Positions 24,544-34,244 of a stretch of 49,460 bases of DNA are shown here, in pieces. Where the stretch lies: contig NZ_JANIBK010000018.1 of the NCBI RefSeq assembly GCF_024505165.1, positions 1 through 49,460 on the forward strand, in the 5' to 3' direction. The notes beneath the pieces were generated by a model. It made no database searches, had not been told where the DNA came from, and worked only from the letters and a program-made list of their open reading frames with translations. The stretch is from Methylomonas rivi (GTDB lineage: Bacteria; Pseudomonadota; Gammaproteobacteria; Methylococcales; Methylomonadaceae). How positions within the stretch are numbered: position 1 is the first letter of the stretch; each line of letters starts with the position of its first letter. The translations under genes and the position numbers were made by a program.

Positions 24544-27500
24544 GCTTCGACAGCCGTCAGCGTTATATCGTACTGGCCTGTCTGGCCTATGTCTGTCTGG
24601 CGCTGGCCTGGATATTCCTTTCCGATCAATGGCTGGCCGCCATCATGGATTTGACCGACGTGGTTTGGTTGTCCTCCGCCAAGGGGGTATTTTTTGTGCT
24701 GGTGAGCGGTTTAGGGTTTTACTTTGTCTTGCAGGGGGTGCCTGCCGCTAGCGGGGAAAAAACCGGCTATTTTTCCTTATCCCATATTCTGGCCGGCCAG
24801 CGTTTGCCGGGTTGGCTGGCGTATGCGCTGGCACTGGTATTAATCGTCACGGTGCAGATAATCTATGTCCGGATCATGGATGTCTTCGACCATGCCCCCC
24901 TGCTGGTTCTGTTTATGTTACCGGTGATTCTGTCCGCGCTGCTGGGCGGGTTGGGTCCCGGCTTGACGGCCACTTTCGCGGCCGCCGGGGTCACTGCTTA
25001 CAACATGCAGCCGGCGGGTTACTTTGCGATCGGAAGCGTGTTCAACGTTTTTCATTGGTGTCTGCTGATCGTTAACGGCCTCACGGTCAGTTTAATCGGC
25101 GAAGCCATGCACTTGGCCCGTCTGCAGGAGGTCGGGCGCAGGCGGCAGCTGGAAGAAACCTCGCTGGAACTGGGCGCCAGCGAAGCGCAATTCCGGCGTT
25201 TATTTCAGGAAGCGCCGGTCGCCATGGCTTTAGTGGACAGAGCGGGGGGGATTCCGGCCCAAAACGCCCGTTTCGAATCCTTATTCGGTTATTCCCGCGC
25301 CGAACTGAACAGTTTGGCGGACTGGTGGCCTCGGGCTTATCCGGATCCCGCGTATCGCGAACAAGTGAAAGCGGACTGGGGCGTCGCGCTGAGAAGGCCG
25401 GCCAATAACGCGGTTAACGCGCAGGGTAGAGAGTACCGTGTTACCTGTAAGGACGGTTCCGAAAGGCTGGTGCGGATTTATAGCATTTCCTTGCTCGACG
25501 GCGTGTTGTTTACCTTTTTGGATATCACCGAGTCCCACAGGGCCGAACAGCGGCTTAGATTATGGACGGAATCGTTCGAACGGGCGCAAGTGGGGCTGGT
25601 CATTTCCGATGCGCGGAACAATACCGTCAGTGCGGTCAATCCCGCCTTTGCCCAACAGCGGGGATACGGCTGCGCTGAAATGACAGGCCTGCCTGTCGCC
25701 CGGCTTTTCCCCCCGGAGCGCCAGGACGATATTCGGCACCTGCTGCAAACCTTAACCGAAAAACCGCATGTGGTATTCGAAACCGAACATGTCCGCAAGG
25801 ACGGCAGTCGTTTCCCGGTGTTAATCGATGTTTCGGTGCTTCGAGACCCGCAACAGAGCCCGCTCAACCGGGTTGCCTTTGTAATCGATTTGACCGAACG
25901 CAAACGGGCGGAACAGGCTTTGGCGGCGGTGCAGGCTCATTCCAACCTTCAGCAAGCCAGGGCCAGGCTGGCTATTCTTAACCAGATGCAGGATGCCAAC
26001 GCCGCGCGCTTGCGCGCCGAAGCCGCCTTGGCCGCGCTGAAGGAGAGCGAGTCGCGGATCAAGCTGTTTATCGATTATGCCCCGGCTTCGTTGGCGATGT
26101 TCGACCGCGGCATGCGGTATTTGGCCTTTAGCCGCCGCTGGCTGGACGACTACCGGTTGGGCGACCGCGAACTATTCGGACTGTGCCATTACGATGTATT
26201 CCCCGACATCGGCGAAAGCTGGAAAGCCATCCACCGGCGCGGCATGGCGGGCGAAATCGTCCGCGCCGACGAAGACCGCTTCGTCCGGGAAGACGGCCGG
26301 GAGCAATGGCTGCGCTGGGAAGTACGGCCTTGGTATCTGGACGGGGGCGAAGTTGGCGGTATCGTCATATTCTCCGAGGACATTACCGCGCGGCTTGCGG
26401 CCAAACAGGCGTTGCGCAACAGCGAAGCCCGCATGCGCGCCTTGATCGGCACGATTCCGGATTTGATTTGCCTTAAGGATTTGAGCGGCGTTTATTTATT
26501 ATGCAATCCGGTCTTGGAACGGTTGGTCGGCATGAAAGAGGCCGATATTATCGGCCATACTGATTACGATCTTTTCGATACCGAACAGGCCGATTTTTTC
26601 CGCGGCAACGACCGTCTCGCGCTCGAAGCCGCCGCGCCGGTTATCAATGAGGAATGGCTGACGTTCGCCGGGGACGGTTATCGCGGCTTATTCCAAACCG
26701 TGAAAACGCCGGTTTCCGATGCGGATGGGCAGGTTATTGGTATACTTGCCATCGCTCGTGACATCACATTATTGCGCCAAGCGGAAGAGAATTTGCGCGC
26801 CATCAATGCGAATTTGGAAGTCCGGGTGGCCGAGCGGACCGCCGAGCTTGAAGCGCTCAACCAGTCGCTGGAAAGTTTCGTCTATTCCGTTTCACACGAT
26901 TTGAAAGCGCCGTTGCGGGGCATAGAAGGTTACAGCCAGTTGCTCAGGGAAGATTACGGTCAAGCCTTGGACGACGACGGCCGTTTTTTCATTGCCAATA
27001 TCCGCACCGGCGTGGAACGGATGGGCGAGCTGATCGACGACCTATTGGCCTATTCCAGGATGGAGCGGCGTAAGTTGGATAGCCTGACGCTGGATTTGGC
27101 CGTTTTGGTCGATCAAGCCATAAAGGAAAAAGCCGATGCCATCGCCGCTAGCGGCGCGGAAATCGTCACCGATTTGCCGTCCGTCCGAGTGCGGGCGGAT
27201 GCCAACGGTTTGAGCCTGGTGATGCGCAATTTGCTGGAAAACGCGCTTAAGTTCAGCGCCAAGGCCGAGCGGCCGCGGATTGACATCGGTTTCCGGCTGG
27301 AGGAGGAACGCGTGGTGGTGCGAATTGCCGACAATGGCATAGGGTTCGATATGCTGTACCATGAGCGGATATTCGAGATTTTTCAAAGGCTGCATCGGCT
27401 GGAGGATTATCCCGGTACCGGTATCGGGCTGGCCTTGGTCAAAAAAGCCGTGCAACGGATGGGAGGCGATGTCTGGGCGGAAAGCGCGCCGGGGCAGGGA

Positions 27501-27545
27501 GCCCGCTTTTATGTGCAATTGCCGGTAGCCAAGCCGGATAAATGA
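24540..27545 (+). CDS. Multi-PAS membrane sensor histidine kinase
   Basis: 1001 residues, GTG start overlapping the previous stop (GTGA). Two membrane helices lie in the first 65 residues, then a DUF4118-like four-helix membrane domain (about 88-190; LSALLGGLGPGLTATF). PAS domains follow at about 215-340, 342-460, 505-620 and 625-745. Residues about 778 onward are a HisKA/HATPase kinase of the bacteriophytochrome-like kind: SVSHDLKAPLRGIEGYSQLL with phosphorylated His786, NLLENALKF, DNGIGFDMLYHERIFEIF and GTGIGLALVKK. The directly following gene is an Rcp1-type receiver, the usual partner of this kinase type. No chromophore-binding PHY/GAF region is visible, so the signal is probably redox or a small ligand through PAS. 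Confidence 0.9.
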   Translation: MSFDSRQRYIVLACLAYVCLALAWIFLSDQWLAAIMDLTDVVWLSSAKGVFFVLVSGLGFYFVLQGVPAASGEKTGYFSLSHILAGQRLPGWLAYALALVLIVTVQIIYVRIMDVFDHAPLLVLFMLPVILSALLGGLGPGLTATFAAAGVTAYNMQPAGYFAIGSVFNVFHWCLLIVNGLTVSLIGEAMHLARLQEVGRRRQLEETSLELGASEAQFRRLFQEAPVAMALVDRAGGIPAQNARFESLFGYSRAELNSLADWWPRAYPDPAYREQVKADWGVALRRPANNAVNAQGREYRVTCKDGSERLVRIYSISLLDGVLFTFLDITESHRAEQRLRLWTESFERAQVGLVISDARNNTVSAVNPAFAQQRGYGCAEMTGLPVARLFPPERQDDIRHLLQTLTEKPHVVFETEHVRKDGSRFPVLIDVSVLRDPQQSPLNRVAFVIDLTERKRAEQALAAVQAHSNLQQARARLAILNQMQDANAARLRAEAALAALKESESRIKLFIDYAPASLAMFDRGMRYLAFSRRWLDDYRLGDRELFGLCHYDVFPDIGESWKAIHRRGMAGEIVRADEDRFVREDGREQWLRWEVRPWYLDGGEVGGIVIFSEDITARLAAKQALRNSEARMRALIGTIPDLICLKDLSGVYLLCNPVLERLVGMKEADIIGHTDYDLFDTEQADFFRGNDRLALEAAAPVINEEWLTFAGDGYRGLFQTVKTPVSDADGQVIGILAIARDITLLRQAEENLRAINANLEVRVAERTAELEALNQSLESFVYSVSHDLKAPLRGIEGYSQLLREDYGQALDDDGRFFIANIRTGVERMGELIDDLLAYSRMERRKLDSLTLDLAVLVDQAIKEKADAIAASGAEIVTDLPSVRVRADANGLSLVMRNLLENALKFSAKAERPRIDIGFRLEEERVVVRIADNGIGFDMLYHERIFEIFQRLHRLEDYPGTGIGLALVKKAVQRMGGDVWAESAPGQGARFYVQLPVAKPDK

Positions 27546-27609
27546 TTTCGTAACTTCGGTTAGATACAGTAAGCGATAAATATCCCATTTTTTAACAAGG
27601 TCCCGCAAT

Positions 27610-28035
27610 ATGACTGCCTATCCGCCTATTCTGCTGGTCGAAGATAACCCCGTCGATGTCGATTTAACCTTAAGGGCATTCAAGCGCCGTAAACTGGCCA
27701 ATGAAGTATTGGTGGCGCGCGACGGCGAGGAAGCGTTGGCCTGGGTGCCGCGCTGGGAAGCCGGCGAGGAGAGGCCGGCCGTTATCCTGCTGGATTTGAA
27801 AATGCCGCGCGTGGACGGGCTGAGCGTTTTGCGCGCATTAAAAGCCCATCCGCTGCTGCGCTGCATCCCTGTGGTGATATTGACCACTTCCAAGGAAGAC
27901 AAGGATGTTACAACAGCGTACGAGTTAGGGGCCAATTCCTACATCGTCAAGCCGGTAGAGTTCGATAAATTCATGGATGTCGCCCAACAGATCGAACTGT
28001 ATTGGTGTGTGTTAAATGAAAAACCTCGCCTGTAA
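27610..28035 (+). CDS. Rcp1-like single-domain response regulator
   Basis: 141 residues, a bare receiver domain with no output. The acidic pocket is VEDNPVD, the phosphoacceptor is Asp62 (LLDLKMPRVDG), the switch Thr is in ILTTSKED and the Lys is in VKPVEF. It resembles Rcp1, the partner of cyanobacterial phytochrome kinases: it has the extended loop between helix 2 and strand 3 (WVPRWEAGEERP). It lies 64 bases after the histidine kinase gene and is its likely target; it would pass phosphate on or act by protein contact. AAGG lies 11 bases before the ATG. Confidence 0.92.
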   Translation: MTAYPPILLVEDNPVDVDLTLRAFKRRKLANEVLVARDGEEALAWVPRWEAGEERPAVILLDLKMPRVDGLSVLRALKAHPLLRCIPVVILTTSKEDKDVTTAYELGANSYIVKPVEFDKFMDVAQQIELYWCVLNEKPRL

Positions 28036-28110
28036 CCGTATCGGTAGCTTCCATGATATGTCATGCCTCCGCAACCGCCGCCGGTACCCGCGCATCGATA
28101 GGATCTGAAA

Positions 28111-31100
28111 TTGTCCGGAATGAAAGTATTGTATATCGAAGATTCCGCCGCTGATGCGGACCTCACCCGGCGGACACTCGCTAAAACGGCCCCCGAAATA
28201 GAGTTGGACATTGCCGCCAGCTTGGCGGAAGGTTTGAGCAAGCTGGCCGGGCCTAAACATTACGATTTGCTGTTGTCCGATTTGACGCTCCCGGACGGTA
28301 GCGGGCTGGACGCATTGACGTGCGTGCGCGAACGGCAATTGCCCGTGGCTGTCGTCATCCTGACCGGTTCCGGAGACCAGGACGCGGCCATTGCGGCCCT
28401 TAAGGCCGGCGCCGACGACTATCTGGTCAAGCGGGACGGCTATCTAAATAATTTGCCCGCCGCGCTGGCTTTGGCCGAAACGCGTTTTCGGCAGCATGCC
28501 GACCGTAACCTCCGCATACTCAGGGTCTTGCAAGTCGAGCATAATGCTTTCGATGCCGACTTGACCCGCCGGCATTTGTCGCATCACGCCCCGCACATTC
28601 GCCTGACTAGGGCGGCGACTGCCCCGGAGGCGCTGCAACTGATCGGCGACACCGGCGATGCAGGGCTTAATTTCGACGTCATCTTGGCCGATTACCGCCT
28701 GCCGGGCATGGACGGCCTGGAGTTGACTAAAATCCTGCGCGAGGAGCGCGGTTTGGATGTGGCCATCGTGCTGGTGTCCGGGCAAGGTAGCGAAGATGTG
28801 GCCGCGCGCGCCTTGCATTTGGGCGTGGACGATTATCTGGCCAAACACGAGGGCTATCTTTACGAATTGCCGGCGACGCTGGAAAAAGTGGCGCATCAAG
28901 TCGAGTTGAACCGCGAGAGGGTGGTGCTGAAGCAGACCGCCAAACGCTTGTCGCGGGTTTTAGCGGCCAGTCCGAGCATTCTATATAATCTGCGCTTTTC
29001 CAAGCAAAACTGGCTGACGACCTGGGTCAGCGACAATATCCTGCGCCAGCTGGGCTATACCACTGAAGAAGCCATGCGGCCGGGTTGGTGGCAGGCGCAT
29101 GTGCATCCCGAGGATAGACAGCGGGTGATGGACGCCCAACCCATGCTGATGGCGGACGATCATTTGCTGCACGAATACCGGTTTAGCCATGCGGATGGCC
29201 ATTGGGTATGGGTTAGAGACGAACTGAGGCTGATCCGCGACAGCGGCGGCCGGCCGTTTGAAATTGTCGGCGCCTGGCTGGATATCAGCGAGCAAAAGCG
29301 CACGGAGGCCCTTCGGTTCGCCCGCCAATCGGCACTGGACAGAATTGTCGCCAATCAGGCTTTGCCGGTGATTTTGGACGACATCGCCCGCCGCGTCGAG
29401 GCCATTTACCCGGACATGCGGGTTTCTATTTTGCTGATCGACGCGTTCACCGGCCGGCTGACCCAGGGTGCCGCGCCGAGTCTGCCGGACTTCTACAACC
29501 GGGCCGTGGAACAGTTGGAGCCCGAAATAGGCCGCGGTTCTTGCGGAACGGCCGCCAAACTGGGCGAACCGGTTATCGTTACCGATATCGAGCAGCACCC
29601 TTATTGGGCAGACTACCTGGAGTTGGCGCGGCGGGCGGGGTTTGGCGCCTGTTGGTCGGTGCCTTTCAAGGACGAGGCGGGGCGGGTCTTGGGCACGTTC
29701 GGGATTTACCACGATAGCAAACGCGAGCCTTCCCCCGGCCAGATGGAACTGATAGACGAATTTACCCGGATTACGGCGTTGGCGGTGCAAAAGGTACGCG
29801 CCGCCGATACATTACGCCAGGCGGCGGCGGTGTTCGACGCGACCCGGGAAGGTATTTTGATTACCGATCTGAAACCGCGCATCGTCGCCATCAACCGGGC
29901 CTATACGGACATTACCGGCTATGGCGAAGCCGAGTCGTTAGGTAAAAATCCCAAGTTCATCGGCTCGGGCCGCCATGATAAGGCGTTTTACCGGGCGTTA
30001 TGGGACAGACTGTCCGCCACGGGACATTGGCAGGGCGAAATCTGGAACCGGCGTAAAAACGGCGAGTTTTATCCGCAGTGGTTGACGATCAATACCGTCT
30101 ATGACGAACAGGGGGCGCCACGGCAATATGTCGGCGTGTTTAGCGACATCTCGCAAATCAAGGAGTCCGAGGCCCGGCTGGAGCGGTTGGCGCATTTCGA
30201 TCCGTTGACCGATTTGCCCAATCGCCTGCTGGTGCAATCGCGTCTGCGGCATGCGCTTGAGCATGCCGAACGGCATGGGCATAGGGTAGGGGTGCTATAT
30301 CTGGACTTGGATAGGTTCAAGACGGTCAACGATAGTTTGGGGCATCCGAGCGGGGATGAGTTATTAGGGTTGTTGGCCGGGCGGTTGAGCAAGCGCTTGC
30401 GCGACGAGGACACCTTGGCCCGCCTGGGCGGCGATGAATTTTTGCTGGTGCTGGAGCACATCGAAACGCCCGAAGCGGCCGCCACGGTGGCGCAATCCAT
30501 GATCGACTTGTTGCTGCCGCCGTTTCATTTGTACGGCGGACAAGAGATTTATCTCGGCGTCAGCATCGGTATCAGCCTGTATCCGGACGATGCCGGCGAT
30601 GTCACCGAATTGATTCAGCATGCCGACATGGCCATGTATCTGGCCAAACAGGAGGGGCGTAATACCTATCGCTTTCATACTCAGGCGCTGAGTAGCGCCG
30701 CTAGCGAACGGCTCGATCTGGAAACCCGTTTGCGGCGGGCGCTGGCGGAGAATGAGTTTGTGCTGCATTATCAAATGTTGATCGATGCCCGGAACGAGGC
30801 GGCGATTGGCGTCGAAGCGCTGGTGCGCTGGCAGCCGCCGGGTGAAGCCATGGTGGCGCCCGGGAAATTCATCCCCATTGCCGAGGAAACCGGTCTTATC
30901 GTGCCGCTGGGCGAATGGGTGCTGCGCAGTGCCTGTCAACAGGGAAAGGCCTGGATCGATGCCGGTTTGCCGCTCATGATAATGGCGGTGAATTTGTCGG
31001 TGCGGCAGTTTCAGTCGGTCGATGTGGTGGAATTGGTGCGGCGGGCATTGGCGGACAGCGGTTTCCCGGCCGAGCGTCTGGAGTTGGAGCTGACCGAAGG

Positions 31101-31482
31101 TATGTTGATGGACGACGCCAATCAAACCATTGTCACGCTCAATGCTTTGAAACAACTCGGCGTCAGGCTTTCGATAGACGATTTCGGCACCGGCTATTCC
31201 TCGTTGGCTTATTTGAAGCGTTTTCCGATCGATAAGCTGAAAATCGATCAAAGCTTTGTGCGCGGCCTGTACGATGACCTGAATGACCGGGAAATTACCG
31301 CTACCATTATCGCCATGTCGCGCATTTTAAAGCTGGACGTCTTGGCGGAGGGCGTGGAGACCGAGCAGCAATTGACCTTTTTGCGGGAAAACGGCTGCGA
31401 TTATTACCAGGGTTATTGGTTTCATAGGCCGGAGTCCGCTGCAGGCGTGGAACAGCGCCTCGCCGAAAAATTTTCGCGCTAA
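28111..31482 (+). CDS. Double-receiver PAS/GAF/PAS GGDEF-EAL protein (c-di-GMP turnover)
   Basis: 1123 residues, probable TTG start at 28111 with AGGA 8 bases upstream (ATG at 28120 is possible). Domains in order: receiver 1 (Asp57), receiver 2 (Asp194, but one pocket acid replaced in VEHN), PAS (about 285-400), GAF (about 410-565), PAS (570-690), GGDEF (about 690-855) and EAL (about 865-1115). The GGDEF motif (773-777) is intact and preceded by an RDED inhibitory I-site at the right spacing; the EAL motif (902-904) and DDFGTGYS are also intact. Both diguanylate cyclase and phosphodiesterase activity are possible. Its position after the kinase and Rcp1-like regulator suggests it receives phosphate from that kinase and sets c-di-GMP, affecting surface attachment or motility. 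Confidence 0.92.
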   Translation: MSGMKVLYIEDSAADADLTRRTLAKTAPEIELDIAASLAEGLSKLAGPKHYDLLLSDLTLPDGSGLDALTCVRERQLPVAVVILTGSGDQDAAIAALKAGADDYLVKRDGYLNNLPAALALAETRFRQHADRNLRILRVLQVEHNAFDADLTRRHLSHHAPHIRLTRAATAPEALQLIGDTGDAGLNFDVILADYRLPGMDGLELTKILREERGLDVAIVLVSGQGSEDVAARALHLGVDDYLAKHEGYLYELPATLEKVAHQVELNRERVVLKQTAKRLSRVLAASPSILYNLRFSKQNWLTTWVSDNILRQLGYTTEEAMRPGWWQAHVHPEDRQRVMDAQPMLMADDHLLHEYRFSHADGHWVWVRDELRLIRDSGGRPFEIVGAWLDISEQKRTEALRFARQSALDRIVANQALPVILDDIARRVEAIYPDMRVSILLIDAFTGRLTQGAAPSLPDFYNRAVEQLEPEIGRGSCGTAAKLGEPVIVTDIEQHPYWADYLELARRAGFGACWSVPFKDEAGRVLGTFGIYHDSKREPSPGQMELIDEFTRITALAVQKVRAADTLRQAAAVFDATREGILITDLKPRIVAINRAYTDITGYGEAESLGKNPKFIGSGRHDKAFYRALWDRLSATGHWQGEIWNRRKNGEFYPQWLTINTVYDEQGAPRQYVGVFSDISQIKESEARLERLAHFDPLTDLPNRLLVQSRLRHALEHAERHGHRVGVLYLDLDRFKTVNDSLGHPSGDELLGLLAGRLSKRLRDEDTLARLGGDEFLLVLEHIETPEAAATVAQSMIDLLLPPFHLYGGQEIYLGVSIGISLYPDDAGDVTELIQHADMAMYLAKQEGRNTYRFHTQALSSAASERLDLETRLRRALAENEFVLHYQMLIDARNEAAIGVEALVRWQPPGEAMVAPGKFIPIAEETGLIVPLGEWVLRSACQQGKAWIDAGLPLMIMAVNLSVRQFQSVDVVELVRRALADSGFPAERLELELTEGMLMDDANQTIVTLNALKQLGVRLSIDDFGTGYSSLAYLKRFPIDKLKIDQSFVRGLYDDLNDREITATIIAMSRILKLDVLAEGVETEQQLTFLRENGCDYYQGYWFHRPESAAGVEQRLAEKFSR

Positions 31483-31487
31483 TCGGC

Positions 31488-31946
31488 TTATTCCAGCCCC
31501 AGGATAAAATCCCACTGTTGCCGGCTGACCGGCATGATGGACAAGCGGTTGCCGCGCCTTACCAAGGCCAGATCGGCCAGCTCCGGCTGTTGTTTCAGCT
31601 CTTGCAGGCCGATGGTGCGTTGCAGCTTGCGGACGAATTTGACGTCGACCATAAACCAGGTGGGTTTGTCCGGGTTGCTTTTCGGATCGAAGTGTTTGTC
31701 GTCCGGATCGAAGGCGGTGAAGTCCGGATAGCTTGCCCGGGCGACTTCGGCGATGCCGACGATGCCCGGCAGGTCGCAATTGGAATGGTAAAAGAACACC
31801 GGGTCGCCGACTTTCATCTCGTCGCGCATCATGTTGCGGGCTTGGTAATTACGCACGCCGTCCCAGGGTTCGGTTTGTTCGGGGCGCCCGGCCAGGTCGT
31901 CGATGCCGAAGGCCTCGGGTTCGGATTTCATCAGCCAGTACTGCAT
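31488..31946 (-). CDS. EVE-domain protein
   Basis: 152 residues from ATG 31946 (MQYWLMKSEPEAFGIDDL), with TTGGAG 5 bases upstream; the frame continues further upstream without a better start. The whole protein is one EVE (DUF55) domain of the PUA-like superfamily: KSEP, WDGVRNYQARNMMRDEMKVGDPVFFYHSN and GIVGIAEV are the standard blocks. EVE domains bind modified bases in DNA or RNA through an aromatic cage. Standalone forms are common in proteobacterial housekeeping positions. It lies 69 bases downstream of the receiver-PilB gene on the same strand and converges with the GGDEF-EAL gene, with only 5 bases between. Confidence 0.92.
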   Translation of the reverse strand: MQYWLMKSEPEAFGIDDLAGRPEQTEPWDGVRNYQARNMMRDEMKVGDPVFFYHSNCDLPGIVGIAEVARASYPDFTAFDPDDKHFDPKSNPDKPTWFMVDVKFVRKLQRTIGLQELKQQPELADLALVRRGNRLSIMPVSRQQWDFILGLE

Positions 31947-32015
31947 AAAAGCTCCAAGATCAGGGTTGTGTCGGGCGGATAGCATAGCATGGCCAAAAAT
32001 GCGCGACACGACGGG

Positions 32016-34241
32016 CTATACTTCTTGCGGGCCCAGCACGCGCAGCACTTCCTCGCAGGTGGTCAGGCCTTCCAGCACCTTGCCGAGCGCGTCCTGGACG
32101 ATGGTTTTATAGCCGTTTTTAATGGCGGCGTTTTTAAATTCCAGATGGCCGGCCTGTCTGGCGATCATGTCGCGCAGTTCTTCGTTGGGAATTAACAGCT
32201 CGATCAGGCAAATCCGGCCGCGATAACCGCTGGAGGCGCAGTGGTCGCAGCCTTGGCCCTTGAAGAGCGGCCGGTCGAGGTTGCGGAATAGCGGCCCCAA
32301 TTGTTCCAGCAAGGTGGGATCGACCTGATCCGGTGCGCGGCAATGCGGACAAATTTTTCGTACCAGCCTTTGGGAGATAATGCCTTCCAGGCTGCTGGCC
32401 AGGATGTAGGGTTTCAGGCCCAGATCGAACAAGCGGGCGATGGTGGCGATGGCCGAGTTGGTATGCAGGGTGGAGAACACCATATGCCCGGTCAAGGCTG
32501 CCTGAAAAGCCACTTCTGCGGTCTCCAGGTCGCGTATTTCCCCCAATAAAATCACGTCGGGATCTTGCCTGAGAATGGCGCGCAATACTACCGGGAAGGT
32601 CAAGTCGATTTTGCCTTTGATGTTTACCTGGCCGGCGCTGTCCAGGTAGTATTCGACCGGCTCTTCCAGGGTGACGAAATTTTTGGTGGGGGTGGCGGAG
32701 TGCTGCAACAGGGAATACAGAGTCGAGGTTTTGCCGCTGCCGGTGGGGCCGGTGGCCAAAATGATGCCTTGGGGCTTAGCGATCAGGCGCTCCAGTTTAA
32801 CTAAATCGCCGCTCGAAAAACCCAATTGGTCGATGGGATGGATGGAGGCGTTTTGATCCAAAATCCGCATCACCACCTTTTCGCCGTTTAACACCGGCAG
32901 CGTCGAGATACGCAGGTCTATGATACGGTTGGGGGTTTTAACGGTCACCCGGCCGTCTTGCGGGCGCCGGCGTTCGGCGATGTCCATTTCGGCCATGACT
33001 TTGATGCGCGATACCAAGGGGCCGTGGAAATGATGCGGGATATAGATTTTATCTTCCAGGATGCCGTCTATCCGGTAGCGTACGGCAATGCTTTTGGCGC
33101 GGGGTTGAATGTGTATATCGCTGGCGCCCAGGCGAATGGCTTCCAGGATAACGGCGTTGACCAAACGGATGGCCGGCGGCTCTTCGGTTTGCTTTAACAG
33201 TTGCCCCAGCGATAGTTGGCTGTCTTCTTCCTCGATGACGACTTGTATGCTTTCGAAGGGGTCTTCGGTGGCCATAATGGCATTAAAGTCGTTAAACGAT
33301 TGCGTGCCGCCGTAAATGTCCTCCATTTTGCGTTCAATCTCGGCGACATTGGCCATCACGACTTTCAACGGCAGGCCGCTCATGAAGCTCAGCTCCGCCT
33401 GTAAATCCAGATTGACCGGGTCGGCCACCGCAATCAGCAATTGGCCGTTTTCGATTTTTAACGGCAAGACCGCGTGTTGCCGGCAAATCGAATGCGGGAT
33501 CAGATTATGCACTTCCGGCTCGACTTGAAATTCGGCTAAGGCAATTTCTTCCACCAGTAAATCCTTGCGCAGGATGTCGCGGATCACGGCCTCGTCTACC
33601 CATTGCCGATGCAGAATCAATTTCAGCACCGAATCGTTGGCATTTTGCTTGAGCTTGAATAATTCCTGCAGTTGGGCGTTGCTCAACAGGTTTTTCTTGT
33701 TCAGTAGAATGGCGATTTGGCCGCCGTCGGAGCCGACCGCCTTTCTAAGTTTGCCGATCTCCTTGGTTTTTTCCTGGTTTTCGATCTTGAGTTTTTTGTT
33801 TTTGGCGATCAGGTCGTATTGTTCCAGCGCCAGACCGACCGTGATGCGCAAATCGTCGTCGTTCCAGGGTTTTAAAATAAATTTATACACCGCGCCTTCG
33901 TTGATGGCGCCCAATACCGCGCCGGTGTCGGCGTGGCCGGTCAGCATGATGCGAATGGTGTCCGGATGCAGCGCTTTGATGCGCTTTAATAATTCCGCGC
34001 CGTTCATGTGCGGCATTTTGTGGTCGGTGATGATCAGCTGGTAGTCGTTGTCCTTGAGCAGTTGCAAGGCCTCCTGGCCCGACATGGCGGTGTCGATGTG
34101 GTAGTTCTCGCGCCGGAAAATCCGCCGTAAGGAACTCAGCACATTGGGTTCGTCGTCGACGAACAGCAGGCGGTAATTGTGCTTGCCCGTTGCTTCGCTA
34201 TCCGCATTTCCGCCGGTAAACAGTGAGCTATATTTCGACAT
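32016..34241 (-). CDS. Receiver domain fused to a PilB/GspE-type secretion ATPase
   Basis: 741 residues. Residues 22-140 are a receiver with DDE pocket and phosphoacceptor Asp73 (ITDHKMPHMNG). A coiled-coil linker and a GspE N-terminal-like domain (about 180-300) follow, then the type II/IV secretion ATPase: Walker A GPTGSGKT, an Asp box with LEEPVEYY, Walker B LLGEIRD, the His box STLHTNSA and the tetracysteine zinc motif CPHC...CDHC, all intact. PilB/GspE ATPases drive pilus or pseudopilus extension in the cytoplasm. A receiver on the same chain means phosphorylation can directly gate the motor. It begins 3 bases after the histidine kinase gene, which is the evident phosphate donor. Confidence 0.92.
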   Translation of the reverse strand: MSKYSSLFTGGNADSEATGKHNYRLLFVDDEPNVLSSLRRIFRRENYHIDTAMSGQEALQLLKDNDYQLIITDHKMPHMNGAELLKRIKALHPDTIRIMLTGHADTGAVLGAINEGAVYKFILKPWNDDDLRITVGLALEQYDLIAKNKKLKIENQEKTKEIGKLRKAVGSDGGQIAILLNKKNLLSNAQLQELFKLKQNANDSVLKLILHRQWVDEAVIRDILRKDLLVEEIALAEFQVEPEVHNLIPHSICRQHAVLPLKIENGQLLIAVADPVNLDLQAELSFMSGLPLKVVMANVAEIERKMEDIYGGTQSFNDFNAIMATEDPFESIQVVIEEEDSQLSLGQLLKQTEEPPAIRLVNAVILEAIRLGASDIHIQPRAKSIAVRYRIDGILEDKIYIPHHFHGPLVSRIKVMAEMDIAERRRPQDGRVTVKTPNRIIDLRISTLPVLNGEKVVMRILDQNASIHPIDQLGFSSGDLVKLERLIAKPQGIILATGPTGSGKTSTLYSLLQHSATPTKNFVTLEEPVEYYLDSAGQVNIKGKIDLTFPVVLRAILRQDPDVILLGEIRDLETAEVAFQAALTGHMVFSTLHTNSAIATIARLFDLGLKPYILASSLEGIISQRLVRKICPHCRAPDQVDPTLLEQLGPLFRNLDRPLFKGQGCDHCASSGYRGRICLIELLIPNEELRDMIARQAGHLEFKNAAIKNGYKTIVQDALGKVLEGLTTCEEVLRVLGPQEV

Positions 34242-34244
34242 GAT

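Noticed and set aside
30364-31251. Open frame of 295 codons on the minus strand
   Set aside because: Opposite the GGDEF-EAL coding region; no recognisable domain and no ribosome-binding site.
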